Origin: Cytobacillus firmus
Lineage (GTDB): Bacteria > Bacillota > Bacilli > Bacillales > Cytobacillaceae
Direction of reading: 5' to 3'
Assembly: GCF_023657595.1 (NCBI RefSeq)
Contig: NZ_CP098323.1
Location: 4,178,001-4,242,000, forward strand
Length of the DNA: 64,000 bases
The notes under the pieces are model-generated. The model saw nothing but the letters and a program-made list of their open reading frames with translations. It did no database searches and was not told the DNA's origin. The first letter of the stretch is position 1, and every line of letters begins with the position of its first letter. Shown here piece by piece: positions 51,690 through 61,036 of this stretch. A program made the translations under genes and the position numbers.

Positions 51690-52757
51690 ATGAAAAATCT
51701 TGTGATACTTGGCGGAGGCTATGGAGGTATGAGGGCGCTTGCCCGACTTTTGCCTAACCAGCTTCCCGATGATGTCTCTATTACTCTAATAGATCGTGTG
51801 CCTTATCATTGTTTAAAAACTGAATATTACGCTCTTGCTGCCGGCACCATTTCTGACCAGCATGTGCGTGTATCCTTCCCTGAACACCAAAGATTGACCA
51901 TTAAATACGGTGAAGTGACAAAAATCAGCATCGAGGAAAACAAGGTATATCTTCAGGGCGAAGATCCTGTTTCATATGACGATATAATCATTGGGCTTGG
52001 ATGTGAAGATAAGTACCATAATGTTCCGGGAGCTGACATTCACACATATAGCATACAGACAATTGAGAAATCCCGAAGAACATATGAAGCTTTAAATAAT
52101 CTATCACCAGGCTCTGTTGTTGGAATCGTCGGTGCAGGATTAAGCGGAGTGGAACTGGCTTCTGAATTAAATGAAAGCCGTCCGGATTTAAAAGTCAAAT
52201 TATTTGATAGAGGGAAGCATATACTTTCCGCCTTCTCCGAAAGATTGAGCACCTATGTTGAAAATTGGTTTTTGGAGCATAATGTTGAAATCATTAACCA
52301 ATCGAATATCACAAAAGTAGAAGAAAAAACCCTTTATAATCATGACGAAGCCATCCACTGTGATGCCATCGTATGGACCGCCGGCATCCAGCCGACCAAA
52401 GTGGTTCGGGATATGAATGTGGAAAAGGACCCGCAAGGACGAGTAGTCTTAACCAAGCATCACAATATTCCCGGGAATGAACATGTATATGTGGTAGGAG
52501 ATTGTGCGAGCCTTCCGCATGCACCAAGTGCACAGCTTGCAGAAGGGCAGGCAGAGCAAATCGTTCAAATTCTATTGAAACGCTGGAAAGGCGAGGAGCT
52601 TCCTGAAACATTGCCAGTTATCAAGCTTAAAGGAGTTCTTGGATCACTGGGCAAAAAGCACGGTTTCGGTCTGGTTGCAGAACGTCCTATCACAGGCCGC
52701 GTCGCCCGCCTGCTGAAATCCGGAATACTTTGGATGTATAAATACCATAACGGTTAA
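51690..52757 (+). CDS. yutJ: NDH-2-like FAD-dependent oxidoreductase YutJ
   Basis: This 355-residue flavoprotein has FAD motif [17 protein letters not shown], a second GIVGAGLSGVELASEL motif for NAD(P)H and YVVGDCASLPHAP near the C-terminus. It resembles type II NADH dehydrogenases and may use a quinone. Its C-terminus ends in LLKSGILWMYKYHNG, an amphipathic segment that could touch the membrane. AAAGGGG precedes the ATG. It lies between yuzB and yuzD as in B. subtilis. The electron acceptor is inferred. Confidence 0.88.
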   Translation: MKNLVILGGGYGGMRALARLLPNQLPDDVSITLIDRVPYHCLKTEYYALAAGTISDQHVRVSFPEHQRLTIKYGEVTKISIEENKVYLQGEDPVSYDDIIIGLGCEDKYHNVPGADIHTYSIQTIEKSRRTYEALNNLSPGSVVGIVGAGLSGVELASELNESRPDLKVKLFDRGKHILSAFSERLSTYVENWFLEHNVEIINQSNITKVEEKTLYNHDEAIHCDAIVWTAGIQPTKVVRDMNVEKDPQGRVVLTKHHNIPGNEHVYVVGDCASLPHAPSAQLAEGQAEQIVQILLKRWKGEELPETLPVIKLKGVLGSLGKKHGFGLVAERPITGRVARLLKSGILWMYKYHNG

Positions 52758-52762
52758 GAAAT

Positions 52763-52797
52763 AAAATGAGCATCCGTTTGGATGCTCATTTTTTATT
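52763..52797. terminator. Bidirectional terminator between yutJ and yuzD
   Basis: AATGAGCATCC/GGATGCTCATT forms a stem with TTTTTT on the plus strand and TTTTAT on the minus strand. Confidence 0.85.
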
Positions 52798-53119
52798 AAA
52801 CTGTCTGATAACCATACTTTTCCATTTCCGCATAGATCGTTTTTAATTTTGGATTACCTTCACCGACAATCTCATCCTCAATCAGGACAACAGGGTAAAA
52901 CATATCTTCCTCTATCACTTTAAGTGCGAATTCTTTTTTGTCCTCTTCTTCGGGTGGATTATGAATGTCAACATACACGATTTTAAAAGGCTGATTGGCA
53001 AATTTCCGGGATAGTGCTGCCTCCAGCCATTCATAAGTTTCCTTGGATGATGGCAGGTTCACACAGCTTGGACAAAGCTGCTCCGCCCCATAAACAGTGA
53101 TTTCAATCTCTTTTTTCAC
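52796..53119 (-). CDS. yuzD: Thioredoxin-like DUF1462 protein YuzD
   Basis: This 107-residue protein is a DUF1462, thioredoxin-fold protein with a CxxC in GAEQLCPSCVNLPSS near residues 16-19, PFKIVYVDI and YPVVLIEDEIVGEGNPK. It may act in thiol or Fe-S cluster biology; it lies between yutJ and the NfuA-like yutI. The start is a GTG at 53119 with GGGGGAGAG nearby. Function is inferred only. Confidence 0.85.
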   Translation of the reverse strand: MKKEIEITVYGAEQLCPSCVNLPSSKETYEWLEAALSRKFANQPFKIVYVDIHNPPEEEDKKEFALKVIEEDMFYPVVLIEDEIVGEGNPKLKTIYAEMEKYGYQTV

Positions 53120-53283
53120 TCTTCTCTCCCCCTATGCAAAACTTGTTCTTCCCTCCATTTTACAACATTAACAATGAGCAGCCTAATAAAAATATTCTCC
53201 TAATGAGTGGAAATTACGTTCTTTGAATAGATTTTTAAGACTGATTTGATTATAATAAATGTATGGAAAGGAGTCGATTTCAC

Positions 53284-53523
53284 ATGGCAGAACAAACAAC
53301 TATGACTGAACAAGTTCAGGAAGTATTAGATAAATTGCGCCCATTCCTTCTTCGCGATGGCGGGGACTGTGAATTAGTGGATATTGAAGATGGCATCGTT
53401 AAATTGCGCCTTCTTGGTGCATGCGGCAGCTGCCCAAGTTCAACGATTACATTGAAAGCTGGTATTGAGCGCGCTCTTTTGGAAGAAGTACCTGGTGTAG
53501 TCGAAGTAGAACAAGTTTTTTAA
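53284..53523 (+). CDS. yutI: NfuA/NifU C-terminal-like Fe-S scaffold YutI
   Basis: This 79-residue protein is a NifU C-terminal (Nfu) domain with [15 protein letters not shown] and the cluster-ligating CxxC in [15 protein letters not shown]. It carries [4Fe-4S] clusters to client proteins. The ATG at 53284 has AAAGGAG ten bases before it, and the earlier ATG at 53263 lacks a site. It is divergent from yuzD and convergent with thrB. Confidence 0.93.
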   Translation: MAEQTTMTEQVQEVLDKLRPFLLRDGGDCELVDIEDGIVKLRLLGACGSCPSSTITLKAGIERALLEEVPGVVEVEQVF

Positions 53524-53535
53524 TTTTTCCTTTGC

Positions 53536-53570
53536 AAAAAGCGATGTCTGCATGACATCGCTTTTTTTAT
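53536..53570 (+). terminator. Terminator of yutI
   Basis: AAAGCGATGTC/GACATCGCTTT forms a stem with TTTTTTTAT on the plus strand. It may also serve thrB on the minus strand. Confidence 0.87.
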
Positions 53571-54502
53571 ATTGTATGGCCTATCTCCAGCTCAGCTAAG
53601 CTTTTTTTTAAAACCGTGCAGCCTTCCTGATCAATTTTAAGGGGCATGATTTCCATTTCCGGGAGCAGCCTCCGAAGCCCTTCTGCCACCGCGGGAGCAC
53701 ATCCTGTCTCAGCCAGGCAGAGAACTGCCGGCCCTGCACCGCTTAAGGCAACTCCAAATGCTCCGAGCCCAGGTGCTGCTTTTTCAATGACTTCCAAATG
53801 CGGAACCATTTTCTTTCGGTAAGGATGATGGAATAAGTCTCCGCTCATCATCTTGCCTGCGAGGGTGTAATTCCCGCTAAGCAAGGCTGCTACCATGACA
53901 TTTCCGACTGCGCCTGCCTGGACAGCTTCCCTAAAGGACCATTCTGAAGGCAGAACACCTCTGGATTCCTTTGTGAGGAGCTCGTTTTTCGGAACCACTG
54001 CTATAACATCAAATTCTATAGTTTTAATACTTTGAACAGATACCTCTTCCTCTGACAGGCAGCCAATAACGAGGCCTCCGAGAAGGGAGGCACCTGCGTT
54101 ATCAGGATGGCCCTCCATTCTTGATGACAGTTCAAGCTTCTCGTACTGTGTCAGCTGGAGTCCGCAAAGCACATCAGCCAATTCGATTCCCGCTACAATG
54201 GCTGCAGCGCTTGACCCAAGTCCCCGTGTGAGAGGGATATCGCTCGAAATGCGGACTTTACATCCCGGAAGCTCTCTACCATACTTCTTCGCGGTTTCCA
54301 TTGCAACTTGAAAAATAAAATTGGATTCATCAGATGGGTAGATGCTTAGCGGCTCTGATAAAGGAATCATTTCAAACTTGTCTGCCTTCTCTGCTTCAAG
54401 CGTCAAATATAAATTTAAGGCAAGGCCAATCGAGTCGAAGCCTGGCCCAAGATTTGCCGTACTGCCGGGTACTTTAATGACAACCATTTCACCTTCGCTC
54501 AT
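53567..54502 (-). CDS. thrB: Homoserine kinase ThrB
   Basis: This 311-residue GHMP kinase phosphorylates homoserine before threonine synthase. The ATP-binding GHMP motif [16 protein letters not shown] and the N-terminal [21 protein letters not shown] are visible, with a C-terminal [15 protein letters not shown]. The ATG overlaps the thrC TGA by four bases (ATGA), so it is translationally coupled as the last gene of hom-thrC-thrB. Confidence 0.96.
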   Translation of the reverse strand: MSEGEMVVIKVPGSTANLGPGFDSIGLALNLYLTLEAEKADKFEMIPLSEPLSIYPSDESNFIFQVAMETAKKYGRELPGCKVRISSDIPLTRGLGSSAAAIVAGIELADVLCGLQLTQYEKLELSSRMEGHPDNAGASLLGGLVIGCLSEEEVSVQSIKTIEFDVIAVVPKNELLTKESRGVLPSEWSFREAVQAGAVGNVMVAALLSGNYTLAGKMMSGDLFHHPYRKKMVPHLEVIEKAAPGLGAFGVALSGAGPAVLCLAETGCAPAVAEGLRRLLPEMEIMPLKIDQEGCTVLKKSLAELEIGHTI

Positions 54503-55560
54503 ATGTGAACGGCTCCCTTGATATGGTCCGCAACTGCTTTTTCATCATTAGGCAGCAAAACAGGCTTAACAGGGCTGCAATCAATGGCTGTATTAGGATC
54601 CTTCAGTCCGTTCCCAGTCAGGATGGCCACCACTTTTGTTTTATGCGGAATCTCCCCATTGCGAAGCTGTTTATATACTCCCGCAAGTGAAGCACATGAA
54701 GCCGGCTCAGCAAAAATGCCTTCAGATGAAGCAAGTTTACGGTACATGCACAGGATCTCTTCGTCGCTGACTTCATCAATTTTTCCATTTGATTCTGACA
54801 ATGCTGCATTGGCTAAATGCCAGCTCGCAGGATTTCCGATTCGGATGGCTGTGGCGATCGTTTCGGGATTTTCAAACACACGGTTATGAACGATAGCCGC
54901 TGCACCTTCAGCCTGTACTCCGTGTACTTTTGGAAGGCCAGTGCCGCGCACTTCATGGTATTCTTTAAATCCTTTCCAATAGGCAGAAATATTGCCGGCA
55001 TTGCCCACAGGCAGGGCCAGGATATCCGGAGCCCCTCCAAGCTGGTCGCAGATTTCAAAGGCCGCTGTCTTCTGGCCTTCCAGACGATATGGATTAACTG
55101 AGTTTACTAGAGTAATAGGTTCTGTTTCGCTTATCTTCCGCACCATTGCCAGTGCCTGGTCAAAGTTGCCCTCAATAGATACGACTTCCGCTCCATACAT
55201 AACAGCCTGTGCAAGTTTCCCCATGGCGATTTTTCCTTCAGGGATGACAACCACACATCTCATGCCGGCTCTTGCTGCATATGCCGCCGCAGCTGCAGAG
55301 GTATTGCCGGTGGAGGCACAGATGATGGCATCGCTTCCTTCTTCTTTCGCCTTTGCAACAGCCATAACCATGCCTCTGTCTTTAAATGACCCGGTAGGAT
55401 TTGCTCCTTCCGTTTTTACATAAAGGTCAATGCCCCAGTCCCTTGAGAGTTTATCCAGCCTGATAAGGGGGGTATTTCCCTCATTTAAAGTAAGCATTGG
55501 TGTATTTTCACTAACTGGCAAATAGTCTTTATATGTCTTTATGAGGCCTTCCCATCTCAT
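54499..55560 (-). CDS. thrC: Threonine synthase ThrC
   Basis: This 353-residue PLP enzyme converts O-phosphohomoserine to threonine. The PLP lysine is in [12 protein letters not shown], with [15 protein letters not shown] and [18 protein letters not shown]. It overlaps hom and thrB by four bases each, consistent with an operon. Length is typical of the Bacillus form. Confidence 0.96.
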   Translation of the reverse strand: MRWEGLIKTYKDYLPVSENTPMLTLNEGNTPLIRLDKLSRDWGIDLYVKTEGANPTGSFKDRGMVMAVAKAKEEGSDAIICASTGNTSAAAAAYAARAGMRCVVVIPEGKIAMGKLAQAVMYGAEVVSIEGNFDQALAMVRKISETEPITLVNSVNPYRLEGQKTAAFEICDQLGGAPDILALPVGNAGNISAYWKGFKEYHEVRGTGLPKVHGVQAEGAAAIVHNRVFENPETIATAIRIGNPASWHLANAALSESNGKIDEVSDEEILCMYRKLASSEGIFAEPASCASLAGVYKQLRNGEIPHKTKVVAILTGNGLKDPNTAIDCSPVKPVLLPNDEKAVADHIKGAVHI

Positions 55561-56855
55561 ACTCTGGCGCTCCCTTCCACACGATACGAACTTTTGATTG
55601 ATTGAACTGCCGGCAAATCTCTTAAACTTACTAAAATATCCTCATAATCCTGAAGGGATGCCTGGTGGGTAACCAGCACAATCTCAGCAAGCCCTTTTTC
55701 TTTTAAAGGAAGCTGCAGGATTTTCTCGAAGCTGACATGATGCTCTGAAAAAATGGATGTGATGTTGGCAAATGTCCCTACTTCATCTTTTACATGCATT
55801 CTTAAGAAATACTTCGAATAAATTTCATCTGCATCTTTTAATTTTTTATCATATTGAGGAACTGCCGCGCTTTTTCCGTTGACGCCAAGACGCATATTTT
55901 TCATGACCCCAACAAGATCCGATACCACAGCTGTAGCTGTAGGCAGACTCCCTGCCCCAGGCCCGTAGAACATCGTTTCCCCTACCGCTTCACCGTAAAC
56001 ATATACTGCATTATATTCATCCTGAACCGATGCAAGAGGATGAGACTCGGAAAGCAATGTCGGCTGGACACTTACTTCCACCTTCTCCCCCTCCCGATGG
56101 GCAATCCCGATCAGCTTCATGATGTACCCAAGCTGCTTGCCGTACTGCAGGTCTTCTTCCGTAATATCCGTAATGCCTTTAACCTTTACATCATCAAGGT
56201 CAATATTCATGGAAAAACCCAGTGTAGACAGGATCGCCATTTTCCTTGCTGCATCAAGGCCCTCCACATCTGCAGTCGGGTCGCTTTCCGCATATCCCAG
56301 CTCCTGAGCTTCTTTCAGGACGTCCTCATAAGCGCTCCCATTCTTGCTCATTTTAGTCAAAATAAAGTTCGTTGTCCCATTCACAATTCCCATCATTTTT
56401 GTAATTCTATCAGAAGCCAAACCATCTACCAGCCCTCTTAAGATGGGAATGCCGCCGGCAACACTTGCCTCATAAAAGAGATCGCACCCGTTTTGAGCAG
56501 AAGCAGCCAGCAATTCAGGTCCATAAACAGCCATTAAATCCTTATTTGCCGTCACCACATGCTTGCCATTATCCAAAGCTTTCTTTAAATGGTTTCTGGT
56601 TTCTTCTATGCCGCCCATTACTTCAATCACTACATCTATATCAGCATCATTTAAAATGTCTTCAGGATTAAGCGTCAGCAAATTCCTGTCCACTTTAACG
56701 GCTCTGTCTTTATTTACATCTTTAACAAGAACTTTTTTTACAATAACCGGACAGCCGACCTGGTGCATAAGCTTATCCTGATGTTTCTCAATGATTTGCA
56801 CGACACCCGATCCAACTGTTCCTAACCCTAATAAACCGATTGAGATTGATTCCAC
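55557..56855 (-). CDS. hom: Homoserine dehydrogenase Hom
   Basis: This 432-residue protein makes homoserine from aspartate semialdehyde with NAD(P)H. It has a Rossmann motif [19 protein letters not shown], the substrate region [11 protein letters not shown], and a C-terminal ACT domain (about 350-425: [26 protein letters not shown], split as [16 protein letters not shown]). The ACT domain likely senses threonine. The start is GTG at 56855 with AAGGGGGAG nearby. A consensus promoter and a CodY-like box lie upstream, and the leader is too short for a T-box. Confidence 0.96.
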   Translation of the reverse strand: MESISIGLLGLGTVGSGVVQIIEKHQDKLMHQVGCPVIVKKVLVKDVNKDRAVKVDRNLLTLNPEDILNDADIDVVIEVMGGIEETRNHLKKALDNGKHVVTANKDLMAVYGPELLAASAQNGCDLFYEASVAGGIPILRGLVDGLASDRITKMMGIVNGTTNFILTKMSKNGSAYEDVLKEAQELGYAESDPTADVEGLDAARKMAILSTLGFSMNIDLDDVKVKGITDITEEDLQYGKQLGYIMKLIGIAHREGEKVEVSVQPTLLSESHPLASVQDEYNAVYVYGEAVGETMFYGPGAGSLPTATAVVSDLVGVMKNMRLGVNGKSAAVPQYDKKLKDADEIYSKYFLRMHVKDEVGTFANITSIFSEHHVSFEKILQLPLKEKGLAEIVLVTHQASLQDYEDILVSLRDLPAVQSIKSSYRVEGSARV

Positions 56856-56912
56856 GCTAGCTCCCCCTTAAAGTGTTCACTATGTAAGTACATTTGTATT
56901 TGTATAGTAGAC

Positions 56913-56941
56913 ATTATAGGGGGCAAGAGTGATTTTTACAA
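56913..56941 (-). promoter_or_regulatory. Sigma-A promoter of hom-thrC-thrB
   Basis: On the minus strand TTGTAA and a perfect TATAAT are separated by 17 bases. The leader to the GTG start would be about 50 bases. Confidence 0.75.
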
Positions 56942-56946
56942 TAGGC

Positions 56947-56961
56947 AATTTTCCGAAAATA
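56947..56961. promoter_or_regulatory. CodY-like box next to hom promoter
   Basis: AATTTTCCGAAAATA matches 13 of 15 positions of the CodY consensus AATTTTCWGAAAATT on either strand. It lies six bases upstream of the -35 element. CodY controls amino acid biosynthesis in Firmicutes, so repression in rich medium is a reasonable inference. Confidence 0.5.
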
Positions 56962-57025
56962 ATACGTGGAAGCGCTTAACATACTGGTTTATTGCGCTTT
57001 AATTTTTTAAAATTTTTTTATCCAT

Positions 57026-57053
57026 CAATAAAGGCACCCATTATGGATGCCTT
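57026..57053 (-). terminator. Terminator of 2-hydroxyacid dehydrogenase gene
   Basis: On the minus strand GGCATCC/GGGTGCC (with one G-T pair) forms a stem followed by TTTATT. Confidence 0.78.
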
Positions 57054-57061
57054 CATCACTT

Positions 57062-58024
57062 CTATTGCACCGGTGTTTTCGGTTTTTTTTCCGAAAGAAC
57101 AAGATCAATATTTTCCACACACAGCTGCATCATCCTATAGCGCGTTTCTATGCTTGCACTTCCGATATGGGGCATGGCCACCACATTTTTCAGCTCTAAC
57201 AGCGGATGTCCGGCGCCGATTGGCTCTTCCGCAAAAACATCCAATCCTGCAGCCGCAATTTCACCTGCCTTCAGTGCTTCATATAAATCATGTTCATTTA
57301 CTACCGGTCCTCTGGAGGCATTCACAAAAACAGCATGGTTTTTCATCTTCCGGAAGGCATTTCGGTTAAATAGATTTCTTGTTTCTTCTGTCAATGGTGT
57401 CAGACAGACAACAAAATCTGACCGTTCGAGCAGCTCATCAAAGCTAACGTACTGAGCTCCCAGTTCCTGTTCTGCATCCAGCTTCCTCGAGCGATTGTGA
57501 TACAGGATTTCCATATCAAATCCTGCGGCACGCTTTGCCACTGTTTTACCGATATTCCCCATTCCCACAATCCCGATTGTTTTATGATGCACATCCTGGC
57601 CTGCCAAAAGGAGCGGGCTCCAGCTCTTCCAATCGCCTTTCTTTACAAACTCCGCAGCCTCCACCATTCTTCGGGCAGCAGCAAGCACAAGTGCAAATGT
57701 CAGGTCGGCGGTTGAATCATTTAATACCTCTGGAGTGTTGGTCACTGTAATTCCCAGCCTCTTTGCTGTTTCAACGTCCACATTATCATAGCCGACAGCC
57801 ATATTGGCAACAACCTTCAGCTTCTCTCCCGCTTTCAGAACTTCCTCATTTACCTGCTCTGACAGCATGGTTAGAAGGGCATCCGCCTTTTCGGCTTCTT
57901 GCAGAAATACATCGTAAGGAACCGGCATATCTTCCCGATCCCACATTTCAACAATGTATTTTTCTTTTAATATGGCGATAACATCCTCAGGAAGCTTCCT
58001 GCTGATAAATACATATGGTTTCAT
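57062..58024 (-). CDS. D-2-hydroxyacid dehydrogenase (glyoxylate/hydroxypyruvate reductase type)
   Basis: This 320-residue enzyme has the NAD(P) motif IGIVGMGNIGKTVAKRAAGF, the Arg in VFVNASRGPVVNEHDL, Glu in LDVFAEEPI and the catalytic His in MPHIGSAS. It likely reduces glyoxylate, hydroxypyruvate or gluconate-type 2-keto acids. YvcT of B. subtilis is a similar protein. It lies between yutH and hom, apparently monocistronic. The specific keto acid is not certain. Confidence 0.88.
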   Translation of the reverse strand: MKPYVFISRKLPEDVIAILKEKYIVEMWDREDMPVPYDVFLQEAEKADALLTMLSEQVNEEVLKAGEKLKVVANMAVGYDNVDVETAKRLGITVTNTPEVLNDSTADLTFALVLAAARRMVEAAEFVKKGDWKSWSPLLLAGQDVHHKTIGIVGMGNIGKTVAKRAAGFDMEILYHNRSRKLDAEQELGAQYVSFDELLERSDFVVCLTPLTEETRNLFNRNAFRKMKNHAVFVNASRGPVVNEHDLYEALKAGEIAAAGLDVFAEEPIGAGHPLLELKNVVAMPHIGSASIETRYRMMQLCVENIDLVLSEKKPKTPVQ

Positions 58025-58096
58025 TGAAATATCCCCTTTTCACATTCTCAGCTTACTGTTCCTTTCGCCAAGAAAGAGGGAATTCCCTGCCTTTTT

Positions 58097-59104
58097 TCAG
58101 CTCTTAATCCAATTCACCAGAGGAATCCTTAGTTTTTTGATCGGAACTTCCGCAAATTCGAAAAACCCTCCCAGAAAGCGCTCATGGTCGTCAGACTGCC
58201 AGAGATATTTCTGCAGGCGCTCCTGAAGCACCAGCTTCTGCTGTTCAGAATCGGCGCCATAATAATTTTCTACTGTTTCAAAATAATGGAGGGGAAACAA
58301 TAGACGGGCGTAGTATAACCGCCATGAAAAAGAGGATAATCCTCCAACACTTTGATATTCCGATAAAAATTGGCGGAGTTCCGGCTGATACGTTTTGATA
58401 TTACGGAAGTATTTTTCCCTTGTCCATTCCGCCAAATCTCTCGACGAGTGATCAAATACCCAGTCAAATGGATTTTTCATATAATAATTGTCTCCCCAGG
58501 TGGAAGAAGTCAATCTAATATGACAAACGGTTCCGCTGTCTGCCATACCGGGTTCATCGTCAAGCTCTGTATCCACAAGATACTGTATTGAATTTTCAGC
58601 CAGCCCCATATAGTATGGAAATGACTCTAAAAACATTCTCTCAAAGTCATTTTCGGGTTTTTGGAATAGCATCTCATTCCATACCTTTTCCATTTGGTCA
58701 AGCCGCTGTTCCCAAAGCTGTTTCCATTGCCCGATTCTGCTCGTTTTTTTCACAGGAAAAGAAATGCTCCTGCCTCTATGATGGAACTTTGCCAGCTTTC
58801 TGCCAAACTGATTCTGCTTCCTGCTCATGGTATGCCGATTAACTAAAATGCAAAAACGGCTATCATTCCAGTCAATGGACTGCTTGCCTTCCTTCGTTTT
58901 CAAAAAAGTGCTTATATTTCTATCTCCGCTATTGGACAGGTGTTCTGCCATTCGGTCCAGTTCATCAAGCTCTTCTTCATCTGTATGCCCAGCAGGCACA
59001 AGCAAATAAAGATGCCCCTGCTTACGGCATGCATCATATTTTCCGATTCTGAGTGTATCTTCTGCTTCTATGCCAAATTGTTCTTTCAAAAGCATTCTAA
59101 ACAT
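58097..59104 (-). CDS. yutH: Spore coat-associated protein YutH
   Basis: This 335-residue protein resembles the CotS/YutH family of kinase-fold spore coat proteins, with a N-terminal YDACRKQGHLYLLVPAGHTDEEE part and GDNYYMKNPFDWVFDHSSRDLAEW in the middle. Canonical kinase catalytic residues are not obvious, consistent with a structural coat role. GAGGTGG precedes the ATG at 59104. It is expected to be expressed in the mother cell during sporulation. It lies at the usual hom-yutH neighbourhood. Confidence 0.85.
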   Translation of the reverse strand: MFRMLLKEQFGIEAEDTLRIGKYDACRKQGHLYLLVPAGHTDEEELDELDRMAEHLSNSGDRNISTFLKTKEGKQSIDWNDSRFCILVNRHTMSRKQNQFGRKLAKFHHRGRSISFPVKKTSRIGQWKQLWEQRLDQMEKVWNEMLFQKPENDFERMFLESFPYYMGLAENSIQYLVDTELDDEPGMADSGTVCHIRLTSSTWGDNYYMKNPFDWVFDHSSRDLAEWTREKYFRNIKTYQPELRQFLSEYQSVGGLSSFSWRLYYARLLFPLHYFETVENYYGADSEQQKLVLQERLQKYLWQSDDHERFLGGFFEFAEVPIKKLRIPLVNWIKS

Positions 59105-59361
59105 TAAACCACCTCAAGTTAAAAAGATCTTTAAGGGATATATATGATAGAAGACTTTAAAACTTGTTGTTTTCTTGGATAAGACTGTGCACCATGGAAA
59201 TGATATAGAAAATGAATTTTTTCCGTTTGAGCGGCAGTGGGCATATTTGATAAAAAAAGGGTATATACATAGTGAAAAGAATCTAAAAGTAAACAGCACA
59301 GGTCTTTTAAAGGCCTGATGAAGTTACCGTAATCACTTATAAACCAGAAAAGGTGAAGCCA

Positions 59362-59865
59362 ATGAATGAAGAAAAAAAAGCAGTTAATCTTACAGAACAG
59401 ACAGCACGTAAATGGCTACATGAAAGAGGGGTCGAAATACAGGATATAGCTGATTTGGTGTTCTTCCTCCAGGAGAAATATCACCCCGATTTGCAGATGA
59501 AGGACTGCATTCACAATGTAGAGCGTGTTTTATCAAAAAGAGAAGTGCAAAACGCCATTTTGACAGGAATTCAGCTGGATATGCTGGCCGAGGAAAAGAA
59601 ACTCCTGGAACCGCTGCAATCGATTATCGCTACAGATGAAGGATTATATGGTGCAGATGAAGTACTGGCCTTATCCATAGTAAACGTATATGGTTCCATC
59701 GGATTTACCAATTTCGGGTATATCGATAAATTGAAGCCGGGCATTTTGAAGGATCTGAACGATAAGAGTTCAGGCAGATGCCACACCTTCCTTGATGATA
59801 TTGTAGGGGCTATCGCTGCAGCCGCTTCGAGCAGACTTGCACATAGTGCTGAAAATGCGGAATAA
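59362..59865 (+). CDS. yutG: Phosphatidylglycerophosphatase A-like protein YutG
   Basis: This 167-residue protein belongs to the PgpA family in its soluble Gram-positive form (YutG). Visible segments are KDCIHNVERVLSKREVQNAILTGIQLDMLAEE and GLYGADEVLALSIVNVYGSIGFTNFGYIDK. A phosphatase role on phosphatidylglycerophosphate is inferred from the family. The ATG at 59362 has AAAGGTG upstream. A family B repeat begins immediately after the TAA stop codon. Confidence 0.88.
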   Translation: MNEEKKAVNLTEQTARKWLHERGVEIQDIADLVFFLQEKYHPDLQMKDCIHNVERVLSKREVQNAILTGIQLDMLAEEKKLLEPLQSIIATDEGLYGADEVLALSIVNVYGSIGFTNFGYIDKLKPGILKDLNDKSSGRCHTFLDDIVGAIAAAASSRLAHSAENAE

Positions 59866-60018
59866 GAAAAGCGCAAGCGCCTTGGCCACGAAGGAACGCA
59901 GACTAAGAACGCCACGTCCTCCCAAAAGCTGTTGCTTTCGGTCGTGCGATGTTTATGCTGACAAAGCCTTCCTTGTCCCGGGGCCTTACCTCGAGCGGGG
60001 CAGGCGCTGGAGCTAAAC
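59866..60018. repeat. Family B repeat, copy B7
   Basis: The 153-bp copy starts GAAAAGCGCAAGCGCCTTGG directly after the yutG stop codon and ends CAGGCGCTGGAGCTAAAC. It carries the module CTCCCAAAAGCTGTTGCT, GGTCGTGCGATG and AAGCCTTCCTTGTCC, shared with family A and B3/B6. Confidence 0.84.
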
Positions 60019-60054
60019 ATTTTTCGAAGTTAAAATTATACTTTCTTATCTTTT

Positions 60055-60087
60055 AAAAAAGGATGGAGACTTTTCTCCATCCTTTTC
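60055..60087 (-). terminator. Terminator of yutF
   Basis: AAAAGGATGGAG/CTCCATCCTTTT forms a stem followed by TTTTAAAAGAT-type DNA on the minus strand. Confidence 0.82.
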
Positions 60088-60855
60088 CTATTTGAAGTCC
60101 CAATCCGCTAATGAATCGAGTACAAAGTCCGGCTGCCTCTCATAGCCCTTCAATAATTCTTTCGTTGTTACCCCCGTATGGACAAGCAGAGTATCCATAC
60201 CGGCATTCATTCCTGCTAAGATATCTGTATCATAGTTATCTCCAACCATCAGCGTTTCTTCCTTGGCAGTTCCCAGCACCTTCAAAGCCTGCTCCATGAT
60301 AATCGATTCCGGCTTGCCAATAAAAACAGGCTGAGTTTGTGTCGATACAGTGATGACAGTGGTTAGTGAGCCATTGCCCGGCAGAAGGCCTCTTTCTGTC
60401 GGAATGGCAATGTCTCCGTTTGTAGAAATGAAGGTTGCCCCATTCCGGACAGCAAGACAGGCAATGGACAGCTTTTCATAGTTAATGGAGCGGTCAATCC
60501 CTACCACAACGAAGTCTGCATGCTCCTCTGCAAAGCTTAGCCCTTTTTCAGACAGCGCTTCCCTTATTCCTTCTTCTCCGATTACATATACAGAAGCATC
60601 TTTTTGCTGTTCATATATGTAGCTGGCAGTGGCCATGCTCGTTGTAAATACCTGTCTCTCTTCAGCAGGAATGCCAAACTTCACAAGCTTATCCGCCACC
60701 TGGCCTGGTGTTCTTGACGAATTATTCGTCACAAACAAATAAGGCAGACCCAGTTCCTGAAGCTTTTTGACAAAGTCGGCCGCCTCACTAATCAGTTCTG
60801 TCCCGCGATACATAGTGCCATCTAAATCGATTAAGTATCCTTTATATTTTTTCAA
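60088..60855 (-). CDS. yutF: HAD-family phosphatase YutF (NagD type)
   Basis: This 255-residue haloacid dehalogenase-superfamily enzyme has motif I YLIDLDGTMYRG (nucleophile Asp), motif II FVTNNSSRTP and the C-terminal METLMVGDNYDTDILAG-type motif (seen as LMVGDNYDTDI). It dephosphorylates small phosphometabolites; the substrate is not established. The TTG at 60855 has GGGAGG seven bases upstream and yields the family length; an upstream ATG lacks a site. It is the yutF position in the B. subtilis block. Confidence 0.9.
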   Translation of the reverse strand: MKKYKGYLIDLDGTMYRGTELISEAADFVKKLQELGLPYLFVTNNSSRTPGQVADKLVKFGIPAEERQVFTTSMATASYIYEQQKDASVYVIGEEGIREALSEKGLSFAEEHADFVVVGIDRSINYEKLSIACLAVRNGATFISTNGDIAIPTERGLLPGNGSLTTVITVSTQTQPVFIGKPESIIMEQALKVLGTAKEETLMVGDNYDTDILAGMNAGMDTLLVHTGVTTKELLKGYERQPDFVLDSLADWDFK

Positions 60856-61001
60856 AATTATTCCTCCCATAATGAACTGCGCTTTGATTAGTATCCCTAT
60901 AATTATTGCTTTTTAACTTGGCTTTCGCCCATAAAGGATATCTTAAAGGAACGAGGTGAATTGTGCAATTTTTCATGATTAAGGGGATACAGTCAATCCC
61001 A

Positions 61002-61030
61002 CAAAAAAAAACTCCTTGATGAACAGGAGC
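61002..61030 (-). terminator. Terminator of SufR-like gene
   Basis: CTCCTG-TTCAT-CAAGGAG forms a stem followed by TTTTTTTTTG on the minus strand. Confidence 0.85.
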
Positions 61031-61036
61031 CCGCGC

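Noticed and set aside
56968-56982. GGAAGCGCTTAACA considered as a cre box near hom
   Set aside because: The palindrome AAGCGCTT is present, but the flanking C-A spacing of the cre consensus is shifted by one base and it is far from the promoter.
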